The notes: a model not told the origin generated them from the letters alone. A DNA stretch of 50,081 nucleotides from UBA4124 sp964577515 (GCA_964577515.1 CAZNZN010000004.1:1-50081); one strand, 5' to 3'; shown: positions 22,924 to 31,062, counted from the stretch's first letter. Made by a program: numbers and translations.

Positions 22924-25623
22924 CTACGAAACAGCTTTGACTGATCGCTTTTTTACTCCTGTGTTTTGTAAAGAACTTCGTTTCTGCACTTTGTTTTTTA
23001 CACTGACGACAATGTCGTCGGCGTTTGCAGAAACGGTAACAGTATCACCAGCGACAATAGTCTGCTTGATAATACGTTCTGCAACCGGATTCAAAACTTT
23101 TGTCTGAATCAGGCGGTTGAGGGGACGAGCCCCGTACTGAGGATTATAGCCGACTCGAGCAAGATATGAAAGTGCAGCATCATCAACTGACACCGCAATC
23201 CCTTTTTCCTCGAGACGACTAAGGATTGCGCGTATACGAATACCGACAATCTCTTTGATAGCCTCGGGAGAAAGAATATCAAAGACTACGATTTCGTCAA
23301 TACGGTTCAAAAATTCTGGTCTGAAATATTCTTTGAGAGACCCTTCAACCTTATCCTTCATCTGGATGTATTCGGCATCTTGTGTGTTGTTGTGGAACCC
23401 TATTGTTTCCATTTTTTGGATAAACTGACTTCCAATATTACTTGTCATAACGATGATGGTATTTTTGAAGTTTACTCGACGCCCTTTTCCATCAGTAAGA
23501 TGCCCATCATCAAGTACTTGCAGCAAAACATTGAAGACTTCAGGGTGCGCCTTTTCTACCTCATCAAAAAGCACTACCGCGTACGGTCGATGTCGTATCG
23601 CTTCCGTAAGTTGTCCTGCTTCTTCATGTCCTACATATCCAGGAGGAGAACCAATAAGTTTTGACACCGCATGCCGTTCCATATATTCGCTCATATCAAC
23701 GCGTATAAGTGCCTTGTCATCATTGAACATAAAAGAGGCAAGCGCTTTTGTAAGTTCAGTTTTTCCTACCCCGGTAGGTCCCAAGAAGAGGAACGACCCA
23801 ATAGGACGATTTGGGTCACTGATTCCTGCACGCGCACGACGGAGAACATGTGCGATACGAGTAATCGCCTCATCTTGTCCAACAACGCGCTTTTGTAACT
23901 CAGTTTCCACATGTGCGAGTTTTTCGCGCTCTTCTTCAAGCATTTTTGTGACAGGTACCCCTGTCCAACGAGCAACCACAGCAGCGATATCTTCTTCAGT
24001 GATTTCCTCTTTCAAAACACGGCGATTTTTTTGAAGTTTTTTGAGCCGTGCGGCTTTTGCTTCGAGATCTTTCTGCAAGAGTGGAATATGTCCATAGCGA
24101 ATCTCTGCAGCACGCCCAAGATCAACTCGCTGCTCAGCACTTTCTGCTTCAAGGCGAAGCGTTTCAAGATCTTTTTTTATTTTTGATATATCTTGCAAAA
24201 GACCTTTTTCATTTTTCCATTTTATTTCGAGTTCTTTTGTTTTTTCGTGGAGATTTGCTATTTCGGTGTCAATATCTTTCAACCGTGACTTTACTCCTTT
24301 TGTATCAGTGTTTTGTGCAATATCTTTTGCAAGTGCTTCCTTTTCGATTTCGAGGCGAACTATTTTTCGGTGTGCGTCTTCAAGCGGCGCTGGTTTGTTT
24401 TCGAGTTCCATGCGAAGTGCTGATGACGCCTCATCAAGAAGATCAACCGCTTTATCTGGAAGGAACCGATTGGTAATATACCGCGCAGAAAGTTCTACTG
24501 CAGAAACAATGGCGTCATCAGTAATACGAACACTATGGTACAGTTCGTATTTTTCTTTGAGTCCCCGAAGAATAGCGATCGTATCTTCTACTGTTGGTTC
24601 ATCTATTGTCACTGGCTGAAAACGACGTGCAAGCGCTGGGTCTTTTTCAATATGCTTTTGATACTCCTTTAGAGTTGTAGCACCAATAGCGCGTATTTCC
24701 CCTCGAGCAAGTGCTGGTTTGAGTAACTGTGATAAATCTTGAGTACCCTCTGCTGCTCCTGCACCAACGATAGTGTGTACTTCATCAATAAAGAGCACTA
24801 TTTTTCCGTCAGCGCGTTCAACTTCTTTAAGAATTGCCTTTAGCCGTTCTTCAAACTCTCCTCGATACTTTGTTCCGGCAAGCAGTGACCCAATATCAAG
24901 AGAAACGATTTCTTTGTCTTTTAGTGATTCAGGAACATCACCTTTTGCGATACGTACTGCAAGACCTTCAACAACAGCAGTCTTCCCTGTTCCTGGTTCT
25001 CCAAGCAAAATAGGATTGTTCTTTGTACGGCGAGAAAGAATTTGCATGATACGCATAATCTCTGTGTCACGACCAATAACCGGATCGAGCTTGTCTTCAC
25101 GGGCAAGTTGCGTGAGATTGCGAGTAAACTTTGAAAGCATCCGGAACTTTTTACTCCCTGAAGTCTCAGGAGTTTTGTTCATACGAAACTCACTCAATGT
25201 TTGCAGCACTGTTGCGCGATCTATTTTGAATTGGTCAAGAATCTCTGAAGCTTGGTTGCGGATATCAATAAGGGCAACAAAAAGATGCTCTGTTGAAACA
25301 AAGCTGTCTTTAAGCTCTTGCGCTACTTTTAATGAATGCTCAATGGTTTGAGCAAGATCAGCAGTCAAAAACATCTGATATGATGGCGCGACTGTTGTTT
25401 GCGCTTCTCCTGTATCAATCGCTTCAAGCACGAGATCAGTGAGATGTGCAGTATCAACTTCCATACGATCAAGAAGTGCCACAATGTTTGATTCTTCCTG
25501 AACAAGAAGTGCTGAAAGAAGATGGACAGTGTTCACATTGTTCTGCCCACGTTCTATAGCCAACTCGTGCGCTCGTTTGATTGCTTCCTTTGCTTTTGTT
25601 GTAAATTGTCCTAATGGAGGCAT
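22924..25623 (-). CDS. clpB: ClpB disaggregase (AAA+ HSP100)
   Basis: ClpB extracts polypeptides from aggregates together with DnaK. The 899-aa protein has a Clp N-domain (residues 1-145), NBD1 with Walker A GEPGTGKTAVVEG and the IVGAGAAEG segment, a long coiled-coil middle domain (about 410-545) that marks ClpB rather than ClpC, and NBD2 with GPTGVGKTELTKALA and YMERHAVSKLIGSPPGYVG. There is no ClpP-binding IGF-type loop. The C-terminus carries a basic tail. Two candidate promoters lie upstream (25654-25683 and around 25714); no CIRCE element is visible. Confidence 0.95.
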   Translation of the reverse strand: MPPLGQFTTKAKEAIKRAHELAIERGQNNVNTVHLLSALLVQEESNIVALLDRMEVDTAHLTDLVLEAIDTGEAQTTVAPSYQMFLTADLAQTIEHSLKVAQELKDSFVSTEHLFVALIDIRNQASEILDQFKIDRATVLQTLSEFRMNKTPETSGSKKFRMLSKFTRNLTQLAREDKLDPVIGRDTEIMRIMQILSRRTKNNPILLGEPGTGKTAVVEGLAVRIAKGDVPESLKDKEIVSLDIGSLLAGTKYRGEFEERLKAILKEVERADGKIVLFIDEVHTIVGAGAAEGTQDLSQLLKPALARGEIRAIGATTLKEYQKHIEKDPALARRFQPVTIDEPTVEDTIAILRGLKEKYELYHSVRITDDAIVSAVELSARYITNRFLPDKAVDLLDEASSALRMELENKPAPLEDAHRKIVRLEIEKEALAKDIAQNTDTKGVKSRLKDIDTEIANLHEKTKELEIKWKNEKGLLQDISKIKKDLETLRLEAESAEQRVDLGRAAEIRYGHIPLLQKDLEAKAARLKKLQKNRRVLKEEITEEDIAAVVARWTGVPVTKMLEEEREKLAHVETELQKRVVGQDEAITRIAHVLRRARAGISDPNRPIGSFLFLGPTGVGKTELTKALASFMFNDDKALIRVDMSEYMERHAVSKLIGSPPGYVGHEEAGQLTEAIRHRPYAVVLFDEVEKAHPEVFNVLLQVLDDGHLTDGKGRRVNFKNTIIVMTSNIGSQFIQKMETIGFHNNTQDAEYIQMKDKVEGSLKEYFRPEFLNRIDEIVVFDILSPEAIKEIVGIRIRAILSRLEEKGIAVSVDDAALSYLARVGYNPQYGARPLNRLIQTKVLNPVAERIIKQTIVAGDTVTVSANADDIVVSVKNKVQKRSSLQNTGVKKRSVKAVS

Positions 25624-25653
25624 ATAAAACGTTAAAAACTAAAAACAAATCCA

Positions 25654-25683
25654 ATAATATGTTTCTCTCTGTCCTGCGGTCAA
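25654..25683 (-). promoter_or_regulatory. Candidate clpB promoter
   Basis: On the minus strand TTGACC (25678-25683), an 18-nt spacer and TATTAT (25654-25659), 30 nt before the ATG. A second extended -10, TGTTATAGT, lies at 25714-25722. No heat-shock operator is recognised. Confidence 0.55.
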
Positions 25684-25747
25684 AAAAGTCGTTACGGCTT
25701 ACGGTATATGGGTACTATAACACAAAAGGGTTCTAGAACGTACTGGC

Positions 25748-26941
25748 TTAGCGGTTATATTTTTTCATGACTGACACAAGCGCACGAACGCAGCGGAGAA
25801 GGTCTTTTTTTGTTGTTCTTCTCCCAAAAGACACACGTATTGCCCCTATGGTCTGCCCCGGGTACAACAGAGAAAGAACTGCTGACTGCTCATCCTCTTC
25901 ATTTTTGCATGCACTTTTTGCAGAAACAGCGATACCCCGCGCATCGAGTTCAAGCACTAAAAGCTCACTGTCAAAATCAGGGACACCAATGTGAGTGATA
26001 TGTGACGCTCGGTCCCCTTCAGAGAATATACGTACTTGAGGAATCTTTTCTTTCAGTTTTTTTTCAAAGAAAGACTGCAGCACACTAAAGCGACGATGTG
26101 TTTGTTCACGACGACTTTGCGCATATGAAAGTGCGTACGCAAACTCATGAATAAGAGCCACAGCTTCTGTTCCTGGTCGGATACCTTGTTCTTGTCCACC
26201 ACCAAACAACAGCGGCGCTATAGTTACCCCTCGACGCTTGAAAAGCAACCCTACACCTTTATGACAATATAACTTGGTAGCACCAAGCGTAAGCATGTCG
26301 ACACCTAGACGAAGTACGTGCAGATCGTGTGTCAACGGAGCTTGTGTAGCATCTACATGAAAAAGTATTTCTTTGTCAGGATAGTTTTTTCGAAGTGCAC
26401 GAATTTGCTTTGCAATTTCTCGTATCGGTTGTACCGCTCCTATTTCATTTTGGATGTACAACACTGATATCAGCACAACAGCAACATCATCAGGAATAGT
26501 GATAGCTTTTGGAACAACATATCCGGACTCTTGTACAAGTGAACATACACGCAGATCTGGGTGTATCTGACTAGCAGTCTCGAGAACTGCAGCATGCTCA
26601 AACGGACTTGTGTAGAGAGCGATACTGCTCGCAGGCACTCCTCGAGTAATCGCTGCACGCACATACCCATGAAGCGCAATGTTATCTGATTCAGTTGCGT
26701 TGCTCGTAAAAATGATTTCGTCGGTGTGCGCACCTATTGCCGTAGCAGCAACAGCACGAGCGTTAGTGAGCACCTTTCGTAGCCCAACCCCTTCTTTATG
26801 AAGTGCACTCGGATTTGCTCCAGAGTACTCAGCAGGAATAGTGGGCACGCCCCGAAGCATACGAAAATCAACAGGGGTACTTGATGCAAAATCAAGATAC
26901 ACTCGCCCTTGTATGTTCTGTAGAAAACGCTTGAAAAACAT
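25748..26941 (-). CDS. Cysteine desulfurase (NifS/IscS-like)
   Basis: This PLP enzyme releases sulfur from cysteine as a protein persulfide for tRNA thiolation or Fe-S assembly. The fold-type I core shows VYLDFASSTPV near the start, NATESDNIALHG, FEHAAVLE, HVDATQAP (PLP Asp) and the lysine segment GATKLYCHKGVGLLF. RPGTEAVALIHE is the usual substrate loop. The active Cys lies in VSAKSACKNEEDEQ, where most family members have SSGSAC; the loop is short. No iscU, sufU or mnmA is adjacent. It diverges from the DUF4446 gene through overlapping -10 boxes. Confidence 0.9.
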   Translation of the reverse strand: MFFKRFLQNIQGRVYLDFASSTPVDFRMLRGVPTIPAEYSGANPSALHKEGVGLRKVLTNARAVAATAIGAHTDEIIFTSNATESDNIALHGYVRAAITRGVPASSIALYTSPFEHAAVLETASQIHPDLRVCSLVQESGYVVPKAITIPDDVAVVLISVLYIQNEIGAVQPIREIAKQIRALRKNYPDKEILFHVDATQAPLTHDLHVLRLGVDMLTLGATKLYCHKGVGLLFKRRGVTIAPLLFGGGQEQGIRPGTEAVALIHEFAYALSYAQSRREQTHRRFSVLQSFFEKKLKEKIPQVRIFSEGDRASHITHIGVPDFDSELLVLELDARGIAVSAKSACKNEEDEQSAVLSLLYPGQTIGAIRVSFGRRTTKKDLLRCVRALVSVMKKYNR

Positions 26942-26958
26942 GGAAAAATCAGTATAAT
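26931..26958 (+). promoter_or_regulatory. Promoter of DUF4446-infB-rbfA-tRNA-Cys operon
   Basis: TTGAAA (26931-26936), a 16-nt spacer and TATAAT (26953-26958), nine bases before ATG 26968. The minus-strand -10 of the cysteine desulfurase gene, TATACT (26951-26956), overlaps it, so the two directions may exclude each other. Confidence 0.8.
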
Positions 26959-26967
26959 ATGGTGGCT

Positions 26968-27441
26968 ATGATACAGAGTATACCACCGTGGCTTCTTGCC
27001 GTCTTGGCGACCCTTTGTATCAGCACTGTAGTGCTGATTGTTGTTTCTGTACAGCTCTACAAACGGCTCCGTGTGTTTATGCGAGGAAAAAACGGGGCTT
27101 CGCTTGAAGCAACACTTGCCTGGCTTACACAAAAGCATGCCCAAGTAGACGACACTCTCCAGGCGCACAAGAAAGCGCTTGAGATGATTGATGCACGTGT
27201 CAAAAAGAGCATTCGAGGATACTCACTTGTACGCTACGATGCCTATGAAGATATTGGTGGGAATCAAAGTTTTGCCTCAGGGCTTATTGATGAACACGGC
27301 GATGGTTATGTGCTTTCAGTAATCAGCAACAGAAACCATATCGGTGTCTATGCAAAACCAGTACAACGAGGGACAGCACTCGCCACACTTACTCCTGAAG
27401 AAACAACTGCGCTTGAGACAGCAAAGAAAAGTATTTACTAA
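26968..27441 (+). CDS. DUF4446 family membrane-anchored protein
   Basis: The protein (157 aa) has an N-terminal membrane anchor (about 5-30), a basic stretch, a coiled-coil segment (about 45-75) and a C-terminal domain with VRYDAYEDIGGNQSFASGLIDEHGDGYVLSVISNRN and VYAKPV, the DUF4446 signature. The start at 26968 is used because ATG 26959 abuts the -10 box and would not be transcribed. It leads the operon with infB and rbfA (18-nt gap). Biochemical function unknown. Confidence 0.85.
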   Translation: MIQSIPPWLLAVLATLCISTVVLIVVSVQLYKRLRVFMRGKNGASLEATLAWLTQKHAQVDDTLQAHKKALEMIDARVKKSIRGYSLVRYDAYEDIGGNQSFASGLIDEHGDGYVLSVISNRNHIGVYAKPVQRGTALATLTPEETTALETAKKSIY

Positions 27442-27459
27442 CACAAACCATCTATTTTT

Positions 27460-28947
27460 ATGAAAAACATTACTCCTACACACAGACAACCAGTCATCGC
27501 AATCATGGGTCACATCGACCATGGGAAATCAACGCTGCTTGACTATATTAGAAAATCAAACATTGTTGCAGGGGAAGCAGGTGGTATTACACAACACTTA
27601 AGTGCTTACGAAATCACTATCCCCTATCAAGAGTCGCAAGCAGCACTTACCTTTCTTGATACTCCAGGACATGCCGCCTTTACTGGCATGCGTGAGCGTG
27701 GGGCAAGTGCTGCAGATATTGCAGTCCTTGTTGTCTCTGCAGAAGACGGTGTAAAAGCACAAACACTTGAAGCGCTTAGTACTATAAAAAATGCAGGTAT
27801 CCCCTTTGTTGTTGCAATCAATAAAATTGATCGACCAGAGGCAAATATCGAGAAAACAAAACTCTCCCTTGCTGAGCACGAAGTACTTGTCGAAGGATTT
27901 GGTGGATCAGTACCGTGGGTAGGTATTTCTGCAAAAGTAGGAACCAATGTTACTGAACTCCTCGAAACCATCTTACTCGTAGCTGAAATGGAGAACTTCA
28001 CTTATGATGCAACAAAGAAAGCTGAAGGGATCATTATCGAAAGTCGTCTTGAATCAAAACGAGGTATTGCCGCAACAGCAATCATCAAAGATGGTGTACT
28101 AAAAAAAGGACAGTTTGTCGTAGCGGGGACTTCATACACCACCACTCGAATCATGGAAAACTTCCTTGGACAGAGCATCGATGAAGCTCCCGCAGGGACA
28201 CCTGTACAACTCGTAGGCTTTGACGTCCTCCCTGAAGTAGGTGCTGGAATTGTGGTATTTGATAAAAAACGCGACGCTGAAGACTATATCGAAGAAACAC
28301 TCCGATCAAACAAAAAAGCTGTTGACCATACCGAAGGTGTTGGGAAGAAAATAGTGCCCCTTATCATTAAAACCGATGTCTTTGGTACTGCAGAAGCGAT
28401 AGAAAAAGAGCTGAAGAAAATGCATGTAGAAGGGCTCTATATAAAGATCATCGGGAAGGGTATCGGGGCTATCGGAGAAGCTGATATCAAACTCGCACAA
28501 TCAGACAAAGAAACTATTATTTTAGGATTCAACACCACCCTTGATGCTGCAGGGAGAGATCTCAATGAAAAAGTGGGAGCGACCGTACAAACGTTTGACA
28601 TCATCTACAAACTTACTGAATGGCTTGCAGAAGAGCTCGAACGTCGTCGCCCACGTATAGAAACAAGAGAAGTGATTGGTACCGCAAAAGTACTCAAGAC
28701 ATTTTCAAAAACAAAAGAACGCCAAGTCGTCGGATGTCGTATCGTTGAAGGGACTATAAAAGACGGAGCGAAAGTCACTATTGTGCGTCGGGACTTCCCT
28801 CTCACCGAAGGAACTATTGTGGAGGTACAACAGGCACGCCAAAAACTCAAAGAAATCAGTGAAGGAGAATGCGGTCTCATGGTGGAATGTAAAACTGACA
28901 TTGCAGAAGGAGATGTCCTTGAAGCATTTATCATGGTAACAAAATAA
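27460..28947 (+). CDS. infB: Translation initiation factor IF-2, minimal form
   Basis: This GTPase places fMet-tRNA on the 30S subunit. It begins directly with the G domain: IMGHIDHGKSTLLDYIR (P-loop), GGITQHLSAYEI (switch I), DTPGHAAFTGMRERGA (G3), NKIDR (G4) and ISAK (G5). The beta-barrel domains and C-terminal fMet-tRNA-binding domain (IGTAKVLKTF, RIVEGTIKDGAK) follow. At 495 aa it lacks the long N-terminal region of typical bacterial IF-2. rbfA follows 2 nt later, a classic infB-rbfA pairing. Confidence 0.96.
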   Translation: MKNITPTHRQPVIAIMGHIDHGKSTLLDYIRKSNIVAGEAGGITQHLSAYEITIPYQESQAALTFLDTPGHAAFTGMRERGASAADIAVLVVSAEDGVKAQTLEALSTIKNAGIPFVVAINKIDRPEANIEKTKLSLAEHEVLVEGFGGSVPWVGISAKVGTNVTELLETILLVAEMENFTYDATKKAEGIIIESRLESKRGIAATAIIKDGVLKKGQFVVAGTSYTTTRIMENFLGQSIDEAPAGTPVQLVGFDVLPEVGAGIVVFDKKRDAEDYIEETLRSNKKAVDHTEGVGKKIVPLIIKTDVFGTAEAIEKELKKMHVEGLYIKIIGKGIGAIGEADIKLAQSDKETIILGFNTTLDAAGRDLNEKVGATVQTFDIIYKLTEWLAEELERRRPRIETREVIGTAKVLKTFSKTKERQVVGCRIVEGTIKDGAKVTIVRRDFPLTEGTIVEVQQARQKLKEISEGECGLMVECKTDIAEGDVLEAFIMVTK

Positions 28948-28949
28948 GT

Positions 28950-29279
28950 ATGGATACAGGAAAACAAGAAAAAATAGAGCAGCAAATCAAAGAGACCGCA
29001 GCAGCGTTTATCGAACGTGAGAGCAATAAAACAGCGCTCATCACTATCACTCGAGTAACACTTCTTGACCGAGGGCGAACAGCGACTATTTTCTTTAGCG
29101 TGCTCCCAGAAAGTGCTGAAGAAAGTGCACTCAATTTTCTCAAACGAAAACGAGCAGAACTCAGAGAAACGATCAAGAAAGCACTCTCAGTCCACACTAT
29201 CCCCTTTATCGATGTCATGATTGACAAAGGAGAGAAAGCTCGACACACTATAGAAGCGTTGCTTGCTTCAGACAAGTAA
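28950..29279 (+). CDS. rbfA: Ribosome-binding factor A
   Basis: This small KH-like protein assists 30S maturation near helix 1 of 16S rRNA. At 109 aa it shows the family's pattern LITITRVTLLDRGRTATIFFSVLPES and LRETIKKALSVHTIPFIDVMIDKG. It starts 2 nt after infB and ends 9 nt before tRNA-Cys, so all four features probably share a transcript. Confidence 0.88.
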   Translation: MDTGKQEKIEQQIKETAAAFIERESNKTALITITRVTLLDRGRTATIFFSVLPESAEESALNFLKRKRAELRETIKKALSVHTIPFIDVMIDKGEKARHTIEALLASDK

Positions 29280-29288
29280 CCAATTACC

Positions 29289-29360
29289 GGTCCGGTGGCC
29301 AAGTGGTAAGGCAGAGATCTGCAAAATCTCTATACGCGAGTTCGATTCTCGCCCGGACCT
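29289..29360 (+). tRNA. tRNA-Cys (GCA)
   Basis: The acceptor GGTCCGG pairs with CCGGACC, the anticodon loop CTGCAAA gives GCA, the T-arm is GCGAG-TTCGATT-CTCGC, and the discriminator T fits tRNA-Cys. CCA is not encoded (CAG follows). Its 3' end is repeated 139 nt downstream. Confidence 0.97.
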
Positions 29361-29503
29361 CAGTGCGTAGCACTGACCTCTTTCCTAAGAGAATCGAACT
29401 TGGGAAGGGGTCGGGAAACCGGAGTTTCCCGCGGGAGGAAGGCCTGGGAAAACCGTGGGTTTCCCAAGAGTGAGATAGTGTAACGTCTCGCCCGGACCTC
29501 AGT
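29361..29503 (+). other. Palindrome-rich insert bounded by tRNA-Cys 3'-end repeat
   Basis: The 18 bases at 29347-29364 (3' end of tRNA-Cys plus CAGT) recur at 29486-29503. Between them are four hairpins: CAGTGC/GCACTG (29361-29375), an 11-bp stem GACCTCTTTCC/GGGAAGGGGTC (29375-29412), GGGAAAC/GTTTCCC (29413-29430) and TGGGAAA/TTTCCCA (29445-29466). The loop of the second contains GAGAATCGAACT (29389-29400), an exact inverted copy of the tRNA-Cys T-arm (29339-29350). No ORF is credible here. Confidence 0.7.
29486..29503 (+). repeat. Direct repeat of tRNA-Cys 3' end (distal copy)
   Basis: Identical to 29347-29364. As with tRNA-Tyr, the identity extends past the mature tRNA end, here by four bases. 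Confidence 0.8.
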
Positions 29504-29519
29504 ACTATCAAATATATTT

Positions 29520-29602
29520 GCCCGAGTGATGGAATGGTAGACATAGGGGACTTAAAATCCCCAGGCCGCAAGGCCGTGTGGGTTCGAGTCCCACCTCGGG
29601 CA
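29520..29602 (+). tRNA. tRNA-Leu (TAA)
   Basis: The acceptor GCCCGAG pairs with CTCGGGC. The anticodon loop CTTAAAA gives TAA. A class II variable arm (GGCC-GCAA-GGCC) and the T-arm GTGGG-TTCGAGT-CCCAC are present, with discriminator A. CCA is not encoded. Confidence 0.97.
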
Positions 29603-29610
29603 CAAAAAGA

Positions 29611-29636
29611 AAAACCTGCAGCATTGCAAGTTTTTT
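29611..29636 (+). terminator. Terminator after tRNA-Leu (TAA)
   Basis: AAAACCTGCA (29611-29620) pairs with TGCAAGTTTT (one mismatch), loop GCAT, ending in six T's. Confidence 0.75.
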
Positions 29637-29653
29637 ACAAATATTTTTTCACC

Positions 29654-29863
29654 TTATTCCCAAACAACTTTCTCGTCCCAAAAGTATATATGCCTCCCTT
29701 TTATATACAGGAAGTCAGCAATGTCCCTCGCTTTGCCAGCAAGGCAAGAGAGTGCGTTTCGCAGCAATCCTCTCTTTGTAGGAGCTTCAGCGTCAATTTG
29801 ATAAAAAGGTGCTTTTTCACCATCACGTCCAATAGTAAAGAAAGAGTATGTTCTTTTTTCCAT
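29654..29863 (-). CDS. Small hypothetical protein
   Basis: A 69-residue frame with start ATG 29863 (MEKRTYSFFTIGRD). It is basic and aromatic, with FYQIDAEAPTKRGLLRNALSCLAGKARDIADFLYIKGRHIYFWDE, and has no membrane segment. The start is chosen because an extended -10 (TGATACTAT, 29883-29891) lies 19 nt upstream, close to the spacing seen in the 5' array; the longer frame would include the promoter. Family not recognised; it could also be non-coding. Confidence 0.5.
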   Translation of the reverse strand: MEKRTYSFFTIGRDGEKAPFYQIDAEAPTKRGLLRNALSCLAGKARDIADFLYIKGRHIYFWDEKVVWE

Positions 29864-29920
29864 AACAGATTGATTTGAAACCATAGTATCACAGTAAAAC
29901 GCTACACAAAAGAGTACCCT

Positions 29921-29967
29921 CACCAAAACAAAAGACACCGATCACTTCGGTGTCTTTTGTTTTGGTG
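29921..29967 (-). terminator. 20-bp perfect hairpin at the tRNA-Lys 3' end
   Basis: CACCAAAACAAAAGACACCG (29921-29940) pairs without mismatch with 29948-29967, loop ATCACTT. The stem includes the tRNA-Lys CCA, so it overlaps the mature tRNA end on the minus strand and probably acts as terminator for the tRNA-Leu/tRNA-Lys transcript. Confidence 0.7.
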
Positions 29968-30038
29968 CCCCCAGTAGGATTTGAACCTACGACCGTCTCC
30001 TTAAGAGGGAGCTGCTCTACCAACTGAGCTATAGGGGC
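29963..30038 (-). tRNA. tRNA-Lys (CTT), CCA encoded
   Basis: The acceptor GCCCCTA pairs with TGGGGGC. The anticodon loop CTCTTAA gives CTT, the T-arm is GTAGG-TTCAAAT-CCTAC, and A73 is followed by an encoded CCA. The 27-43 pair of the anticodon stem reads G-A, a mismatch. Confidence 0.93.
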
Positions 30039-30057
30039 AGTATATTCGGCAGCTGTG

Positions 30058-30139
30058 TGCCGGGGAGAGGACTTGAACCTCCATGGATCGCTCCGCTTGC
30101 TCCTAAGGCAAGTGCGTCTACCAATTTCGCCACCCCGGC
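30058..30139 (-). tRNA. tRNA-Leu (TAG)
   Basis: The acceptor GCCGGGG pairs with CCCCGGC. The anticodon loop CTTAGGA gives TAG, and a class II variable arm is present. CCA is not encoded. It is upstream of tRNA-Lys on the same transcript (19-nt gap). Confidence 0.96.
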
Positions 30140-30161
30140 AATGGAGCGCAGAATAACCATG

Positions 30162-30190
30162 ATTTTACAACACTACTTCCCTATTTTCAA
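30162..30190 (-). promoter_or_regulatory. Promoter of tRNA-Leu/tRNA-Lys
   Basis: On the minus strand TTGAAA (30185-30190), a 17-nt spacer and TAAAAT (30162-30167), 22 nt before the tRNA 5' end. Confidence 0.75.
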
Positions 30191-30217
30191 GCGTTTTGAG
30201 CCCCTGATGTAAGGTGC

Positions 30218-30246
30218 TTGACATTTTAGGTAAATTATGATACAAT
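30218..30246 (+). promoter_or_regulatory. Consensus promoter of secreted-protein gene
   Basis: TTGACA (30218-30223), a 17-nt spacer and TACAAT (30241-30246) with TGA directly before it (extended -10). The 5' leader to ATG 30289 is about 35 nt. Confidence 0.85.
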
Positions 30247-30288
30247 ATACTTAAGAAAATAAATCAAAAAACCAATAAATTTTTCATT

Positions 30289-30738
30289 ATGAAAAAAGTT
30301 ATTCTGTTCTTTTCAGTAGTATTGCTCAGCGTAACCGCATTCGCACAACCCTGCAACAGCTGCCCGGTCCCCGTGGCTGGTCAGCAACAGCAGATACAAC
30401 AACCGACAACATTTGTCGGCACAGCGATTTCAAACAGTCCCTTAGTACCCGGAAAAGCGTACAAAGGAACTGCGTACATCAAAATGTACACCCCTGACTT
30501 TACACAGACAGTCTCTGTCTCTGTGTGGATCATGGGGAGGGAGTATGAGACTGTGGCAACAATCCCCGATTGGGCTACGCCGAACTGTTGGCAATGTTTG
30601 TTTAAAGAAAATCGCATGGCGAAAATGAACCCTGCAACCGGAAGAGTTGAGTACGTCACTCCTATACCGGTAAGGATCCAACAATTGATTGTTGGATCCG
30701 AAGGTGACATCACTTCAGTGCAACTCAACTTGCGCTGA
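30289..30738 (+). CDS. Small secreted protein, unknown
   Basis: This 149-residue protein has a clear signal peptide (MKKVILFFSVVLLSVTAFA, cleavage before QPC). A CxxC pair (CNSCP) follows, then a Gln-rich linker and a beta-rich domain with a second Cys pair (NCWQC). The two Cys pairs suggest disulfides or metal binding. A strong single-gene promoter and terminator imply high expression. Not recognised. Confidence 0.75.
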   Translation: MKKVILFFSVVLLSVTAFAQPCNSCPVPVAGQQQQIQQPTTFVGTAISNSPLVPGKAYKGTAYIKMYTPDFTQTVSVSVWIMGREYETVATIPDWATPNCWQCLFKENRMAKMNPATGRVEYVTPIPVRIQQLIVGSEGDITSVQLNLR

Positions 30739-30757
30739 GACCCTGAGCATCAAAACA

Positions 30758-30786
30758 AACCCCTTCCATTCCTGGAAGGGGTTATT
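30758..30786 (+). terminator. Intrinsic terminator
   Basis: AACCCCTTCC (30758-30767) pairs with GGAAGGGGTT (30774-30783), followed by ATTT. It lies between the secreted-protein gene and convergent 30790-31062. Confidence 0.8.
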
Positions 30787-30789
30787 TCG

Positions 30790-31062
30790 TTATAAGTCGT
30801 TTCGAATGTTTGCTGCTTTTTCTGCGTCAGAAAGTATAGATTCTACAGTATCAAGTTCTTTCATCATTTCGATAGCTGTTTTCTTTGTAGCATCAAGAGC
30901 CGCTTCTTTTGCTACTGCATCAGCGAAAAACGCAAAAGCGATTTCTTTTTTTATTTGCTCAGGAAAATCATTGAGGTGTTCTATAAGGAATGCTCGAGCC
31001 CCCTCCTCATCTCCGCTTTCAATAAAAGAAACAAATGCATCGTGTAATTCTTGTTGTGTCAT
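30790..31062 (-). CDS. Small helical hypothetical protein
   Basis: A 90-residue acidic, almost fully helical cytoplasmic protein (LHDAFVSFIESGDEEGARAFLIEHL, then AFAFFADAVAKEAALDA). It follows the 355-aa hypothetical gene by 9 nt and is probably co-transcribed. The family is not recognised. Confidence 0.65.
   Translation of the reverse strand: MTQQELHDAFVSFIESGDEEGARAFLIEHLNDFPEQIKKEIAFAFFADAVAKEAALDATKKTAIEMMKELDTVESILSDAEKAANIRNDL

Noticed and set aside
25624..25747. CIRCE or HrcA operator upstream of clpB
   Set aside because: The TTAGCACTC-N9-GAGTGCTAA pattern is absent; only TTACGG direct repeats are seen.
29284..29571. 95-aa ORF on the minus strand across tRNA-Cys and the downstream element
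   Set aside because: It is antisense to two tRNA genes and to the palindromic insert; no start signal and no family resemblance.
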